From the NCBI RefSeq assembly GCF_019222765.1, contig NZ_CP078145.1, positions 3,162,001 through 3,226,000 of the forward strand: a stretch of 64,000 nt of DNA, read 5' to 3'. The position numbers and the translations under genes are program-made. The notes beneath the pieces were generated by a model that had not been told where the DNA came from, did not search any database, and saw only the letters and a list, made by a program, of their open reading frames with translations. Source of the stretch: Nocardia iowensis. GTDB lineage: Bacteria > Actinomycetota > Actinomycetes > Mycobacteriales > Mycobacteriaceae. This document shows, piece by piece, positions 34,296 through 43,879 of this stretch (the first letter of the stretch is position 1; each line of letters opens with the position of its first letter).

Positions 34296-36206
34296 ATGCG
34301 GTTTTGCCTGCTCGGGCCGTTGGTGGTGGCGACCGCCGATGGCCGCCCGATCCGGATAACCGAGCTGAAAGTCCGTGCGCTGCTCGTCGATCTGCTGCTG
34401 CATGTAGGTCAGACGGTGACCACAGACCGGCTCATCGAAGACCTCTGGCACGACCGGTCCGGGCGGCGGCTCGGCACCCTCCAGGTCAAGATCTCGCAGC
34501 TGCGCCGGGCATTGGAGGCGGCGCAACCCGGCGGCAAGAACTTGGTGGCCTATCAGGGACAGGGGTACGTCCTCGATATCGATCCGGAGGCGCTGGACAC
34601 CCACCGGTTTCGGACGTTGACCCAACGGGCCAGGGCCGCGCCGAATCCCCGAGCCAGAGCGGCGTTGTTGACCGAAGCGCTCGCGCTGTGGCGTGGACCC
34701 GCGCTGGCCGACTTCGCCGACGAGGCGTTCGCCCAGTCCAGCATTGCCACCCTCACCGAGCAACGGCTGACCGCCTGGGAGGACCAGGCTCAGGCGCGGC
34801 TCGAGCTCGGTGAACATCATCTGCTCGCCGATGAACTCGGTGAGCTCGTCGCCGCGTATCCGCTGCGCGAACGCTTTCGCGAAGTGCACATCCGCGCGCT
34901 GTACCGCGCCGGCCGTCAGACCGAGGCGCTCGCCAGCTATCACGAGCTGCGCGAACTGCTGCGGGACGAACTCGGGTTGGAGCCCGGACCTGGACTGCTG
35001 ACACTGCATCAAGCCGTCCTCGAGCATGATCCGTTGTTGGTTACGGTGCCTGAGGAATCGGCCGGATCCACGGCCGCACCGGCGCGAGTGCCCGCGCGGT
35101 CCTCGACTCCGGCCGAATTGCCCGCGGACACAGTTGCTTTCACCGGGCGGGACGAGGAAGTCGCCAGGCTGTCCAACATGCTGAAGCCCCAGGGGGACGC
35201 CCCGCGGATCGCCGTGCTGATCGGTGGGGGCGGCGTGGGTAAATCGGCGCTGGCGGTGCGCGCGGCGCGCCTGCTCGCCCCCGAATTTCCGGACGGCCAG
35301 CTCTACCTGGATCTGCATGGACATACCCCTGGCGAAGAGCCCGTGTCCGCGAGCCAAGCGCTACCGCGGCTGCTGCGCTCGCTGGGTGCGGAACCGCCGC
35401 CGTCGGTGCGCGAGATCGATGAAATGGCGGGGCGATTGCGCTCGGCGGTGGCCGGACGGCGCCTGTTGTTCCTGCTGGACAATGCCAAGGACACGGCCCA
35501 GGTGCGACCCTTCCTGCCGGGCGCACCGCAGTGCTCGGTGCTGGTCACCAGCCGTCGTGCGCTCGCCATCGGCGATGCCTGGACCTGCCCCGTCGACGCC
35601 CTCGGCGCGGCCGACGGACTGTCCCTGCTCCGGAAGCTCGCTCGACCCCTCGGCGACGCCGAGGGCGCCGAGGAAGTGGTGCGGCTGTGCCAGGGACTGC
35701 CCCTTGCCTTGCGGATCGCGGCGATCAGGCTCGAGTCCCACCCCACCTGGACCTACCGAACCCTCGCCCGACGACTCCGCCCGGAACATCGCCGCCTGGA
35801 CGAACTGAGCATCGACACCTTCAGCGTCCGCGCCAGTTTCGCCGCGAGCTACCACGACCTGGCCGACGAGCCGCGCCACGCCGCCGCCGCGCGCCTGTTC
35901 CGGCTGCTCGGCCTGCTCGAGGGTCCCGACATCGCGGCACCGGCTGCCGCGGCGCTGGCCGGGGTGTCCGAGCAGGAGGCGGCTATGCTGCTCGACACCC
36001 TCGTCGATGCGCATCTGCTACGTGAATCACCGCCCGGCCGGTTCCACATGCACGACCTGATGCGCCTTTTCGCCAGGGAGCTCGCCGAAACGAACGAGCC
36101 ACCGCAGAGCCGCCAGGAAGCCTCGCTGCGAATTCTGCGCCACTACCGCGCCCGCACGGCCCAGCACCCACCAAAAGCCTCCCCACCCGAGATATCCCAA
36201 ACCTAG
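34296..36206 (+). CDS. SARP/AfsR-like regulator with NB-ARC ATPase domain
   Basis: The 636-residue regulator has an OmpR-type winged helix (residues 1-95; MRFCLLGPLVVATADGRPI, LIEDLWHDRSGRRLGTLQVKI) and a bacterial transcriptional activation domain (about 100-245; YRAGRQTEALASYHELRELL). A STAND-type NB-ARC ATPase follows from about 285, with Walker A GGGGVGKSALAVRAA near 310 and LLFLLDNAKD near 390. It stops soon after the ATPase winged helix, so the TPR sensor array typical of AfsR is missing. The ATG at 34296 fits the family N-terminus but has no clear ribosome-binding site. The next two genes follow closely. Confidence 0.88.
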   Translation: MRFCLLGPLVVATADGRPIRITELKVRALLVDLLLHVGQTVTTDRLIEDLWHDRSGRRLGTLQVKISQLRRALEAAQPGGKNLVAYQGQGYVLDIDPEALDTHRFRTLTQRARAAPNPRARAALLTEALALWRGPALADFADEAFAQSSIATLTEQRLTAWEDQAQARLELGEHHLLADELGELVAAYPLRERFREVHIRALYRAGRQTEALASYHELRELLRDELGLEPGPGLLTLHQAVLEHDPLLVTVPEESAGSTAAPARVPARSSTPAELPADTVAFTGRDEEVARLSNMLKPQGDAPRIAVLIGGGGVGKSALAVRAARLLAPEFPDGQLYLDLHGHTPGEEPVSASQALPRLLRSLGAEPPPSVREIDEMAGRLRSAVAGRRLLFLLDNAKDTAQVRPFLPGAPQCSVLVTSRRALAIGDAWTCPVDALGAADGLSLLRKLARPLGDAEGAEEVVRLCQGLPLALRIAAIRLESHPTWTYRTLARRLRPEHRRLDELSIDTFSVRASFAASYHDLADEPRHAAAARLFRLLGLLEGPDIAAPAAAALAGVSEQEAAMLLDTLVDAHLLRESPPGRFHMHDLMRLFARELAETNEPPQSRQEASLRILRHYRARTAQHPPKASPPEISQT

Positions 36207-36239
36207 ATTGCGCGGTCGTAACCGAAATAGACTGGGCCG

Positions 36240-36626
36240 GTGAGGCCGCCTCGACTCGAGCTGTTCCTGACAGTGGCCGACGACGAGTGGGACCGCGAGG
36301 AGCGGGCTCAACTCACCCGGCGGCTGACCGACTACCTACTGGACTTGGATCAGGTAGCCGACGTGCGCCAAACTAGCGTCGACGATCGGCGGCAAGGAGC
36401 CAAGGGGGACCCCGGGACAATGACCGGTGTGCTCATGACGCTCGCCTCGACCGGCGTTCTGACCGCCCTCATCGAGGGTGTGCGAGCGTGGGCGGGGCGC
36501 TGCCGCTGCCGGGTGCGAGTCGAACTGGACGGAGAGGCCATCGAACTGGACGGCGTCGGTCGAAAGACCGGTGACCGCCTGGTCAAGGCATGGATCGCCC
36601 GGCACACCGGAGTGCAGACCGACTAG
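36240..36626 (+). CDS. EACC1-like effector-associated protein
   Basis: The 128-residue protein has the pattern of effector-associated constant component 1 (EACC1). It begins RLELFLTVADDEWDREERAQLTRRLTDYLLDL, continues with a central helix with hydrophobic LMTLASTGVLTALIEGVRAW, and ends with the strands CRVRVELDGEAIELDG. In predicted NTP-dependent conflict systems EACC1 is found beside effectors such as caspase-like proteases, which is exactly the context here. It starts with GTG 33 bases after the SARP stop. Confidence 0.7.
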   Translation: MRPPRLELFLTVADDEWDREERAQLTRRLTDYLLDLDQVADVRQTSVDDRRQGAKGDPGTMTGVLMTLASTGVLTALIEGVRAWAGRCRCRVRVELDGEAIELDGVGRKTGDRLVKAWIARHTGVQTD

Positions 36627-36655
36627 GCAGCGCGGCCGGGGACGAAGGGGGTGTC

Positions 36656-38020
36656 GTGGCAGAAGAGCTGGTGACGCCCGCCAGGGACGCGCTGATCCTG
36701 GCGTGTGGTGAGGTTCGGGACCCGAGTTTGCCGGTACTTTCCAGCGCGGGCGCGGACGCACTTGCCTTCTCCCAGGTGTTGGCGGATCCGACGATCGGCG
36801 GCTTCCGCACCCGGATTCTCACGAGTCCGGAGTCGCAACCCGCCCGTCGGGCGGTGGAGGAGTTTCTCGGCAACCGCCGCCGCGACGACCTGTTGCTGTT
36901 GTATTTTTCCGGGCACGGACAACTCGACGAGCACGCAAGGCTGCACCTTGCCACCGCCGACACCGAAATCGGCCTGCTGCACTCGACAAGCCTGGCCGCC
37001 GACTTCCTCAACGGGCGAATGGATGCGTCTCGCTCCCGGCGCATCGTCGTCGTGCTCGACTGTTGCTATGCGGGTGCATTCCCGTTGGGCGCCAAGGGAA
37101 CTCCGGAGCCGGCGCACTTCCTGGAAGGGGCGGGCCGCGCCGTCCTCGCTTCTTCCGAGGCGCTGTCGCCGTCCTACGAGGCGGTCGAGCCGCATCGCGG
37201 CTCGTTGTTCACCCGCGCCTTGGCTCGTGGCCTCGCGACCGGTGCGGCGGATCTGGACGGAGACGGCCGAATCGAAGTCGGCGAACTCTATCGCTACGCC
37301 CACGACCTGGTCCAGCAGATTAGGCCCGAGCAGCGACCGGTGTTGCGCAGCAGGATCACCGGTGGACTGGTGATCGCGTTTCGCAGCCCAACCGGCCTCG
37401 TGTTCCCGCGCGGCACCGATGAATGGTCGGTCAGTTCACCGGATGTGGCGTCAGACGAGGAAATGGTCGGATTCGGTTTGGCCAGAGTAACTCCCACGAT
37501 GGCCGCGGTCGTCGAGCGATTCAACCGACAGAACCTGGACCGACACCTGGAGATCCTCGGCCTCACGTTGACGACCGGCTGGCCGACACTGCGTGGCATG
37601 ATCGACCACGGGATGTTGGATGGGTGGCAGCTCGTCATCTACTGCCTGTGCCCGGACTACCTGCGCGAGCATCCCGAGGAATACCAATCGGTCTGGGCCG
37701 CGATGGCGGAGAGCAAGCTCGCCGAGATGGCGGATCTGGCACGGAGCCCGTCCATGCTCGTGCGGCGGGGGATCGGCTTGCAGGTCCGTACCTATCGATC
37801 ATTCCCCGGAGTTCACGGCTGGCGATTCGGCCGTAACGAGGTGGTGATGGCCGTGAGTCGATGGGACACCGGAACGGGCAAACTGGCTGAGCCGTATGGT
37901 CCTTTCGAGCACGCGAAGGCCGATGACAACAGCGCGCGGGGGCGCGCATGCAAGGAGACGTTCGAGAACTGGCTAGGCCGTGCGGAGGCATCGAGCACGG
38001 TGCGGTTTTCGGCCCCCTGA
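36656..38020 (+). CDS. Caspase-like (C14) protease with unidentified C-terminal domain
   Basis: The 454-residue protein has a caspase-fold protease at about 1-235. The catalytic His is in LLLYFSGHGQLDEHARL (about 87) and the Cys in VVVLDCCYAGAF (about 137); a FTRALARGLATG helix and an EF-hand-like DLDGDGRIEVGEL follow. Residues 260-454 form a second domain (MIDHGMLDGWQLVIYCLCPDYL, VHGWRFGRNEVVMAVSRWD) that I cannot name. The GTG at 36656 with AAGGGGG is chosen. Together with EACC1 and the upstream NB-ARC protein it looks like a protease effector of a conflict or cell-death module. Confidence 0.82.
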   Translation: MAEELVTPARDALILACGEVRDPSLPVLSSAGADALAFSQVLADPTIGGFRTRILTSPESQPARRAVEEFLGNRRRDDLLLLYFSGHGQLDEHARLHLATADTEIGLLHSTSLAADFLNGRMDASRSRRIVVVLDCCYAGAFPLGAKGTPEPAHFLEGAGRAVLASSEALSPSYEAVEPHRGSLFTRALARGLATGAADLDGDGRIEVGELYRYAHDLVQQIRPEQRPVLRSRITGGLVIAFRSPTGLVFPRGTDEWSVSSPDVASDEEMVGFGLARVTPTMAAVVERFNRQNLDRHLEILGLTLTTGWPTLRGMIDHGMLDGWQLVIYCLCPDYLREHPEEYQSVWAAMAESKLAEMADLARSPSMLVRRGIGLQVRTYRSFPGVHGWRFGRNEVVMAVSRWDTGTGKLAEPYGPFEHAKADDNSARGRACKETFENWLGRAEASSTVRFSAP

Positions 38021-38034
38021 CCTCCGGGCGGGTC

Positions 38035-38598
38035 CTACGTGTGCACCAGGGCCGACCAATGATCGTGTCGCAGTTCGTATTCGACCTCACCGTGTTGGGT
38101 TCCCGGTAGGGGGTCGTCGAAGTGGAGGTGGAAGGTTCGAACGTAGGTCAACCCGGCCTTCTCCATGACGCGCCGCGAGGCGATGTTGACGGCCATGGTC
38201 TGGGCCCAGACTCGGTGGACACCGAGTTCGGTGAACCCTTTTCGGATCAGCGCCCGCGCTCCCTCGGTCGCGTATCCGCGGCCCCAGACCGATGCCGCGA
38301 GCCGATAGCCGAGTTCCACCTCGCCGACGCTGCCGTCGTCCGGCGGCTGAAGAGCCAACCAGCCCACAAACTTTCCGGTAGATCGCTCGATGGCCGCCCA
38401 GCGGCCCGCTGGTCCCAGGGCATAGGCGCGCAGGATCGCGGGCAGCACCTCGTGCTCGATCTCGTCGCGCGGTGTGGGTTCGCCGGTCAGGAAACGCATG
38501 ACCGCGGGATCGCTGTCCAACCACACCAGATTGTCGACATCGGACTCGGTGAATCTGCGCAGCACCAGCCGCTCGGTCTCCAGAAACACGTCCACCAT
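38035..38598 (-). CDS. GNAT acetyltransferase (RimJ/RimL type)
   Basis: The 187-residue protein shows the RimJ-like pattern: LETERLVLRRFTESD, a middle strand VGWLALQP, the acetyl-CoA loop SVWGRGYATEGARALI, and NIASRRVMEKAGLTYVRTF. It probably acetylates a protein N-terminus or a small amine. The ATG at 38598 is chosen since AGGA lies five bases upstream; an ATG six bases earlier is possible. It converges on the caspase gene. Confidence 0.85.
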   Translation of the reverse strand: MVDVFLETERLVLRRFTESDVDNLVWLDSDPAVMRFLTGEPTPRDEIEHEVLPAILRAYALGPAGRWAAIERSTGKFVGWLALQPPDDGSVGEVELGYRLAASVWGRGYATEGARALIRKGFTELGVHRVWAQTMAVNIASRRVMEKAGLTYVRTFHLHFDDPLPGTQHGEVEYELRHDHWSALVHT

Positions 38599-39096
38599 CT
38601 GCATCCTGTACAGGACCGAGCCTGCCGTCGAGGGCTTTTCCCATGGCAGCCGTCGCGGCCCACCGGCGAAGCTCGTGGTTCGGTGTCCTTGCTGGAGGCT
38701 GGCAGCCGAGTTACGTGGACCCGCCCAGTGTCGCGAAACACGGCACTGGGCGGGTCGCTTCCCCGTACGCCGTGCGAACGCCGCCACGTCGCTCGGCGGA
38801 TGTCAGCATAGAACAGTCGCCGTGCGGCTGTGCGCGGCCACGCCGTTGCATGGGTGCGTGACCAGGCTCACGATTCGTGCCGCTACTTCATGCAAATGGC
38901 TTTGACCAGCAAATTTGCCGGAGATGGCGGCCGGATGGGCCAGAAAATCGGGCGATCTTTGTCGGTGCCCACCGGAATACTGAGGCGCGCCCGATGAGTT
39001 CGAGCAACCGATTCCGTCTCAACCACTGTGGCGCCGGGACCTCGAACCTGTGGGCCGCGCTTGTTCCTGTCAACGTTTTCCTGCCGGAGGTACCCG
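38599..39096. other. Divergent intergenic region, GNAT / MFS
   Basis: This is a 498-bp gap between divergent genes. Open frames exist, but none has both a ribosome-binding site and protein-like composition. I see no convincing palindrome or terminator. A GGAGG site for the MFS gene ends it. Confidence 0.4.
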
Positions 39097-40551
39097 ATGC
39101 TCGCCGACCGTTCCGCTCCCGCCTCGGGAGGGCGGACCCCGACCGTCATCCGGGTGCTGGTGCTCGCGACCTTCGTGGTGATCCTGAACGAGACCATCAT
39201 GATCAACGCGATCCCGCGGCTGATGGCCGACCTCGAGGTCACCGAGCGAGCGGCGCAGTGGGTGTCCACCGCGTTCATGCTCACCATGGCGGCCGTCATT
39301 CCGACCACCGGCTGGTTTCTGCAGCGGGTTTCGACCCGGCAGGCGTATTCCGTGGCGATGGGCGTCTTCCTGGCCGGTACCGCGCTGTCGGCCGTGGCGC
39401 CGTCGTTCGCGGTGCTGCTGCTCGGGCGGATCATCCAGGCAGGCGGCACCGCGGTGATGATGCCGCTGCTGATGACCACGCTGATGACCGTTGTGCCCGA
39501 ACAGGACCGCGGCCGGGTGATGGGCCAGGTCACCCTCGCCATTTCGGTGGCGCCCGCGATGGGTCCGGTGATTTCCGGGCTGGTGCTGCAGATCGGTTCG
39601 TGGCGTTGGCTTTTCGTGCTGGTGCTGCCGATCACGGGCGTGATCACCTGGCTCGGCCTGCGCCAGCTGGAGAATGTCGGTGAACCGCAGGAAGGCGCGA
39701 TCGACGCGGTCAGCGTGGTGCTCGCCGCGCTCGGGTTCGGTGGTCTGGTGTTCGGGCTCAGCCGATTCGAGAGCGACAACCTCGCCGGTCCGGCGCTGAT
39801 CGTCGCCGCGGGCTTGGCCCTCATCGCCGCGTTCGTGTTCCGTCAGCTGCGTTTGCAGCGCACCGGCACCCCGCTGCTCGACCTGCGGGTTGTGCTGTCC
39901 GGCACCTACACCAAGGCGCTGGTGCTGATGTCGGTCGCGTTCATGGCGATGCTCGGATCGATGATCCTGCTGCCGTTGTACCTGCAGAACCTGCGTGGTC
40001 TGAGCCCCTTGCAGACCGGCCTGCTGGTGATGCCGGGCGGGTTGGCGATGGGTCTGCTCGGACCGACCGTCGGTCGGCTGTTCGACCGGTTCGGCGGACG
40101 CTCGCTGGTGATCCCCGGGTCGATCGGTATCGCCGCGTCGCTGGCCGGTTTCACCCAGATCTCGATGACCATGCCGTACTGGCAACTGCTCGCCCTGCAC
40201 ATCCTGCTGATGGTGGCACTGGCCGCGACCTTCACCCCAGTCTTCACCCTCGGCCTCGGCGCGCTCCCGCAGCACCTGTACTCGCACGGCAGCTCGATGC
40301 TCGGCACCCTGCAACAGGTCGCCGCGGCCTTCGGTACCGCCCTCGTGGTGACGATCATGTCGGCCCGCAGCACCGAACTCATCGCCGACGGCACCGACCT
40401 CGTCACCGCCCACCTCGACGGCATGCGCCTCGCCTTCCTCGTATCCGCCGCCCTGGCCCTCATCGTCATCGTCATGGCGATTCTCCTCCCCAGCCGAGCA
40501 GCCACCCCCGAAGAGCCCGAAACCGCAACCCCCGAATTGGTCAAGGGCTGA
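39097..40551 (+). CDS. DHA2-family MFS multidrug exporter (14-TM type)
   Basis: The 484-residue EmrB/QacA-type proton-driven exporter has about 14 membrane segments. The family motif AQWVSTAFMLTMAAVIPTTGWF, the LLGRIIQAGGTAVMMPLL segment and the motif C-like region APAMGPVISGLV are present. GGAGG six bases before ATG 39097 sets the start. A strong terminator follows. No regulator is adjacent, although a TetR-like palindrome lies 140 bases beyond its end. Confidence 0.92.
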   Translation: MLADRSAPASGGRTPTVIRVLVLATFVVILNETIMINAIPRLMADLEVTERAAQWVSTAFMLTMAAVIPTTGWFLQRVSTRQAYSVAMGVFLAGTALSAVAPSFAVLLLGRIIQAGGTAVMMPLLMTTLMTVVPEQDRGRVMGQVTLAISVAPAMGPVISGLVLQIGSWRWLFVLVLPITGVITWLGLRQLENVGEPQEGAIDAVSVVLAALGFGGLVFGLSRFESDNLAGPALIVAAGLALIAAFVFRQLRLQRTGTPLLDLRVVLSGTYTKALVLMSVAFMAMLGSMILLPLYLQNLRGLSPLQTGLLVMPGGLAMGLLGPTVGRLFDRFGGRSLVIPGSIGIAASLAGFTQISMTMPYWQLLALHILLMVALAATFTPVFTLGLGALPQHLYSHGSSMLGTLQQVAAAFGTALVVTIMSARSTELIADGTDLVTAHLDGMRLAFLVSAALALIVIVMAILLPSRAATPEEPETATPELVKG

Positions 40552-40569
40552 AAGCAATTCGGCACGACC

Positions 40570-40602
40570 AAACCCCCGGCGCCTTCACGCGCCGGGGGTT
40601 TT
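40570..40602 (+). terminator. Rho-independent terminator of the MFS gene
   Basis: Perfect 13-bp arms AAACCCCCGGCGC and GCGCCGGGGGTTT with a six-base loop, followed by T, lie 19 bases after the stop codon. The A/T symmetry allows it to work in both directions for the convergent genes. Confidence 0.92.
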
Positions 40603-40692
40603 CATCCTCGGTCCGCGAACTGTCGTCGCAGAGGTGACGTCGCACCAACACGAGACGAGCGGTGAACCCGAGCTCGCGGCATTCGACAGAAA

Positions 40693-40710
40693 ATACCTAC
40701 CTGTCGGTAT
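40693..40710. promoter_or_regulatory. TetR-type palindrome without an obvious target
   Basis: ATACCTACCTGTCGGTAT is palindromic at 14 of 18 positions and resembles TetR-family operators. It lies between two convergent genes, where no promoter is expected. It may be what remains of a lost regulator gene. Confidence 0.35.
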
Positions 40711-40751
40711 CGTTTAGGTGTCATCGTCTTGAATCGGGGACAGATAGCTGC

Positions 40752-42230
40752 TCATACCGAAATCGAGGCGAGGTCCACGCCCCGCAACGGCATTGCCGTC
40801 ACGTCTCCCACCCGCTCTGCCCACACCGCATGCCCGTGCCCGGACCACAGCGGTGCTACCGGAAGATCGCGGAGCAGTTGGTTCTCGGCGAGCCGGTACA
40901 GCTGGCCGTTTTCGGCTGACAGGCCTGCGGAATCGGCGGCAGCCAGCAGCTGCGCGAAGCCATCGTCGGTGTACCCGGCGGCCTTCGCGAGCGCGGTGAG
41001 CAGTTCGTGCGGGCTCGACGTGCTCTGCGACCGCGTCAGCAGGAGGGGGCCGTCCACATGTTCGGCCTGGTCACCCCGCGGTCTCGCGGTCGCCTCCACC
41101 GTGAGCGCGGTGCGGATCTGGTCGGCGAGTGGCGGTGCCCATCGCTCCTGCCCGGCACCGAAGTACACCGTGACCGGACCGGTGAAGGTGACCTGGCCGA
41201 GCAATGACTTCGCGGCGGCCTGGTCGTGTGTGCACGGTCGGCAGGTGCCGGAGCGCTCGCCCGGTGCCACGCCGGGTGGCAGTATCGCGCGGGCCGGATC
41301 GACCTGGTGCGCAAGTGGACCCGCCGCCAATGCCGCGCGATCTACTGCCATGGCGAACGCGTAACGTACCGCTGCGTCCTCGAAACGCTTGTCGGACAAC
41401 GGAAACGCGAGATAGCTGGCCTCCGGGAGCGGCCACATCGCGTGCCGGTCGCCGAAATCGTGGTGCATGGCCTCGTGCCGCTCGCCGGGAACCTCGGTGG
41501 CCAGGTCGAGCGAACCCGCCCGCACTTGGTCGTACTGCGCGGCCGAATCACCCACGTTGAACCGGATCTCGCGTGCTTTACCGGTAGCGTCGCCGATCCG
41601 CACCAACCGGCCGCCCGAACCCGGCTGCCATCGCTCCGCCATCCGGAACGGCCCATTGCCCACCGGGTTGGCGGCAAAGCCGACCCAATCACGGGAGGCC
41701 AGCACCGATGCGGGCAAGGGGAGCAGCGCCTGCGCGGCCAACACCGCGGGCACCTGGCCGAACGGGCGATCGAGCACGATCCGGAGGGTGCCTTCGTCGG
41801 GCGCGCTGATCTCCTTGGCGCGCAACACTTCGGTGAGCGCACCGGACCCGGCCCACCGCTCGTCCGCGACCGTGCGCCAGGTATCCACATAGGACTTCGC
41901 GGTGACCGGCGACCCGTCGTGGAACCGGCCATCCGCACGCAACTTGATTTCCCAGGTCACTTGGTCCGAGCTGGTAACCGATTCCGCGGCCCGCGGAGTG
42001 CTCTGCCCGGTTGCCGCGTCGTAGTCGACCAGTGGCGTCCACAGCGCGCCGACGAGCATTCGGCCCGCCTGGTCGCGCAGGTCACCGGGCAGCAGGCTGG
42101 CCGGTTCGCGGACACCGACCGTGAGCACGCCCGGCTCCGGCGGCTCTGCTGATTCCGAGCAGGCGGTGCCACCGAGCAGGAGCACGGCCAACACGGCGAT
42201 AAGCCGCAGGGAACGCTTCTCAACAGTCAT
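40752..42230 (-). CDS. Family 5 solute-binding lipoprotein (oligopeptide/nickel ABC type)
   Basis: The 492-residue extracellular binding lipoprotein has a signal peptide ending in the lipobox LLGGTAC. SBP-family 5 features are WEIKLRADGRFHDGSPVTAKSYVDTW, NPVGNGPFRMAE and AFAMAVDRAALAAGPL. Possible cargoes are peptides, metals or siderophores; the sequence does not decide. No permease or ATPase gene is nearby, so it is an orphan component. ATG 42230 is chosen for the clean signal peptide. Confidence 0.85.
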   Translation of the reverse strand: MTVEKRSLRLIAVLAVLLLGGTACSESAEPPEPGVLTVGVREPASLLPGDLRDQAGRMLVGALWTPLVDYDAATGQSTPRAAESVTSSDQVTWEIKLRADGRFHDGSPVTAKSYVDTWRTVADERWAGSGALTEVLRAKEISAPDEGTLRIVLDRPFGQVPAVLAAQALLPLPASVLASRDWVGFAANPVGNGPFRMAERWQPGSGGRLVRIGDATGKAREIRFNVGDSAAQYDQVRAGSLDLATEVPGERHEAMHHDFGDRHAMWPLPEASYLAFPLSDKRFEDAAVRYAFAMAVDRAALAAGPLAHQVDPARAILPPGVAPGERSGTCRPCTHDQAAAKSLLGQVTFTGPVTVYFGAGQERWAPPLADQIRTALTVEATARPRGDQAEHVDGPLLLTRSQSTSSPHELLTALAKAAGYTDDGFAQLLAAADSAGLSAENGQLYRLAENQLLRDLPVAPLWSGHGHAVWAERVGDVTAMPLRGVDLASISV

Positions 42231-42499
42231 TCGGCCGCACCGCGCCGGTAAGTGTGTACCGCAAGGCCAATTCGCATGTCGAACGTGGAACACCAGGCAT
42301 ACCAACCTCATTCACCTCGCGCCGCGCGAATCACACAGTTATACCCGGCATCACACGGTCCACTACCCGAAAGATGTTCCCCAGTTAGCGGTATCGCGAT
42401 GTGGGTATCGCGGAGCACCCGCGCCGACACTTACAGTGAGGCATCTCGGCGACCAGGAATCCCTGGTCATCATTGATTACGCCTCGCTGGGAGGTAGTT

Positions 42500-43849
42500 G
42501 TGCGCCGCTGGTTTCTTCGGTCGTCCCTGCTGTTGGTCACCGTGGCGGCCGCCCTCGCCGCCAGCACGTTGCCCGCCGTCGCCTGCGGGGAGGAGGACGG
42601 TCCCCATACCGCGGCTCCCCGAGTGACCGGGGCGCCCGGCGCGGAGAAGAACGTCAAGGCGGTCGGCAACGTCCCGGACGCCCAGGGCGCGATCGCGCTG
42701 CAATTTCTCCAGTACGGCAACCGGGACGTCATGGTGGTCTCCGGCGAGTTCGGGGTCAAGACCTACGACCTCACCGCAAACCCGAAGGCGCCGAAGCTGA
42801 TCGGGCAGCTCAACATGCCAGGGATGTGGGAAACCGAGGACACCGAGGTCGACCCGGTGCGCAAGCGGGTCTTCCTGGCCCGCGACCCCCGCGCCTTCGG
42901 CGGCAATGTCCGCACCGGCGAGTCCGGCATCTACATAGTGGACCTGGCCAATCCGGAGAAGCCGTCGATAATGAGCTACGTCAAGGTGCCCGCAGGCCAC
43001 ACCACCACCTGCATCAACGACTGCCAATACCTGTGGACGGGCGGCCCGGCCAAGGCGGACAGCATGCCTGCCGAATGGGGCGGTCGCCCGATCTGGGTCA
43101 CCGACATCAGGAACCCCCGCAAGCCGAAGGTCTTCCCCAACCCGATCGAGCTGGCGCGCAACGACGGCAAGACCGACTACGTGCACGACGTCCAGGTGGA
43201 CGAGACGGGTGTCGCCTGGGCGTCCGGCCGCGGCGGCGTGCGCGGCTACTGGACAGCGGGCATGCACAAGGACCCGGTGACCGGCAAGCACCGGCTGGCG
43301 TCGCCGAGCGACCCGGTTCCCTACGCGGGCGGCGGGATCAAGGAGACGGCCGCGCCGTCCAAGTTCATGCACAACAGCTTCCGCCCCGTCGGCGACCGCT
43401 CGAAGGACGGTGGCGGCACCGGGAACTGGGGCAACGGGAATCTGATCTACGCCACCGAGGAGAGCTTCCTCGACGGCTGCGCGGGCGACGGCGTGCTGGT
43501 CATCGCGTCGTTGGAAGGTTCTTACGGCGGAGCGGGCTGGCGCTCCACGCCGCAGCAACCGTACCGGCTCAACACCGTCGGCACCTGGAGCGTGGCCGGG
43601 CAGGAGGGCAGCGACCCGGCGTCCGGTGACTGCTCGGCGCACTACTTCGATGTGCGGGAAAAGGTCCTGGTGCAGTCGTTCTACGCGCAGGGCACCAGGT
43701 TCCTGGATGTCAGTGACCCCACCAATCCCAAGCAGATCGCCTACTACCGGCCCGCCGACGCGGCCGCCTGGGCACCGTACTGGCACCGGGGTCTCGTCTA
43801 CGTCGCCGACAACAACCGAGGCATCGATATCCTCGAGCTCACCGCCTGA
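42500..43849 (+). CDS. Secreted LVIVD-repeat beta-propeller protein
   Basis: The 449-residue secreted protein has a signal peptide (LRSSLLLVTVAAALAASTLPAVA). It is followed by beta-propeller repeats of the LVIVD type, where each blade ends like GIYIVDLANPEKPSIMSYV, PIWVTDIRNPRKPKVFP or TRFLDVSDPTNPKQIAYY. It contains several Cys residues. Its function is unknown; such proteins act as extracellular binding scaffolds. The GTG at 42500 with GGGAGG five bases upstream is chosen. Confidence 0.82.
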   Translation: MRRWFLRSSLLLVTVAAALAASTLPAVACGEEDGPHTAAPRVTGAPGAEKNVKAVGNVPDAQGAIALQFLQYGNRDVMVVSGEFGVKTYDLTANPKAPKLIGQLNMPGMWETEDTEVDPVRKRVFLARDPRAFGGNVRTGESGIYIVDLANPEKPSIMSYVKVPAGHTTTCINDCQYLWTGGPAKADSMPAEWGGRPIWVTDIRNPRKPKVFPNPIELARNDGKTDYVHDVQVDETGVAWASGRGGVRGYWTAGMHKDPVTGKHRLASPSDPVPYAGGGIKETAAPSKFMHNSFRPVGDRSKDGGGTGNWGNGNLIYATEESFLDGCAGDGVLVIASLEGSYGGAGWRSTPQQPYRLNTVGTWSVAGQEGSDPASGDCSAHYFDVREKVLVQSFYAQGTRFLDVSDPTNPKQIAYYRPADAAAWAPYWHRGLVYVADNNRGIDILELTA

Positions 43850-43879
43850 TCGCGCGACGGTGGCTCGCGGGTTCGTAGC

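Noticed and set aside
39070..40557. 495-codon minus-strand frame opposite the MFS exporter
   Set aside because: His/Gln/Arg/Glu-rich composition without hydrophobic pattern; the plus strand has the full exporter and a ribosome-binding site.
42470..43786. 438-codon minus-strand frame opposite the propeller gene
   Set aside because: No ribosome-binding site or family pattern; the plus strand has a signal peptide and LVIVD repeats.
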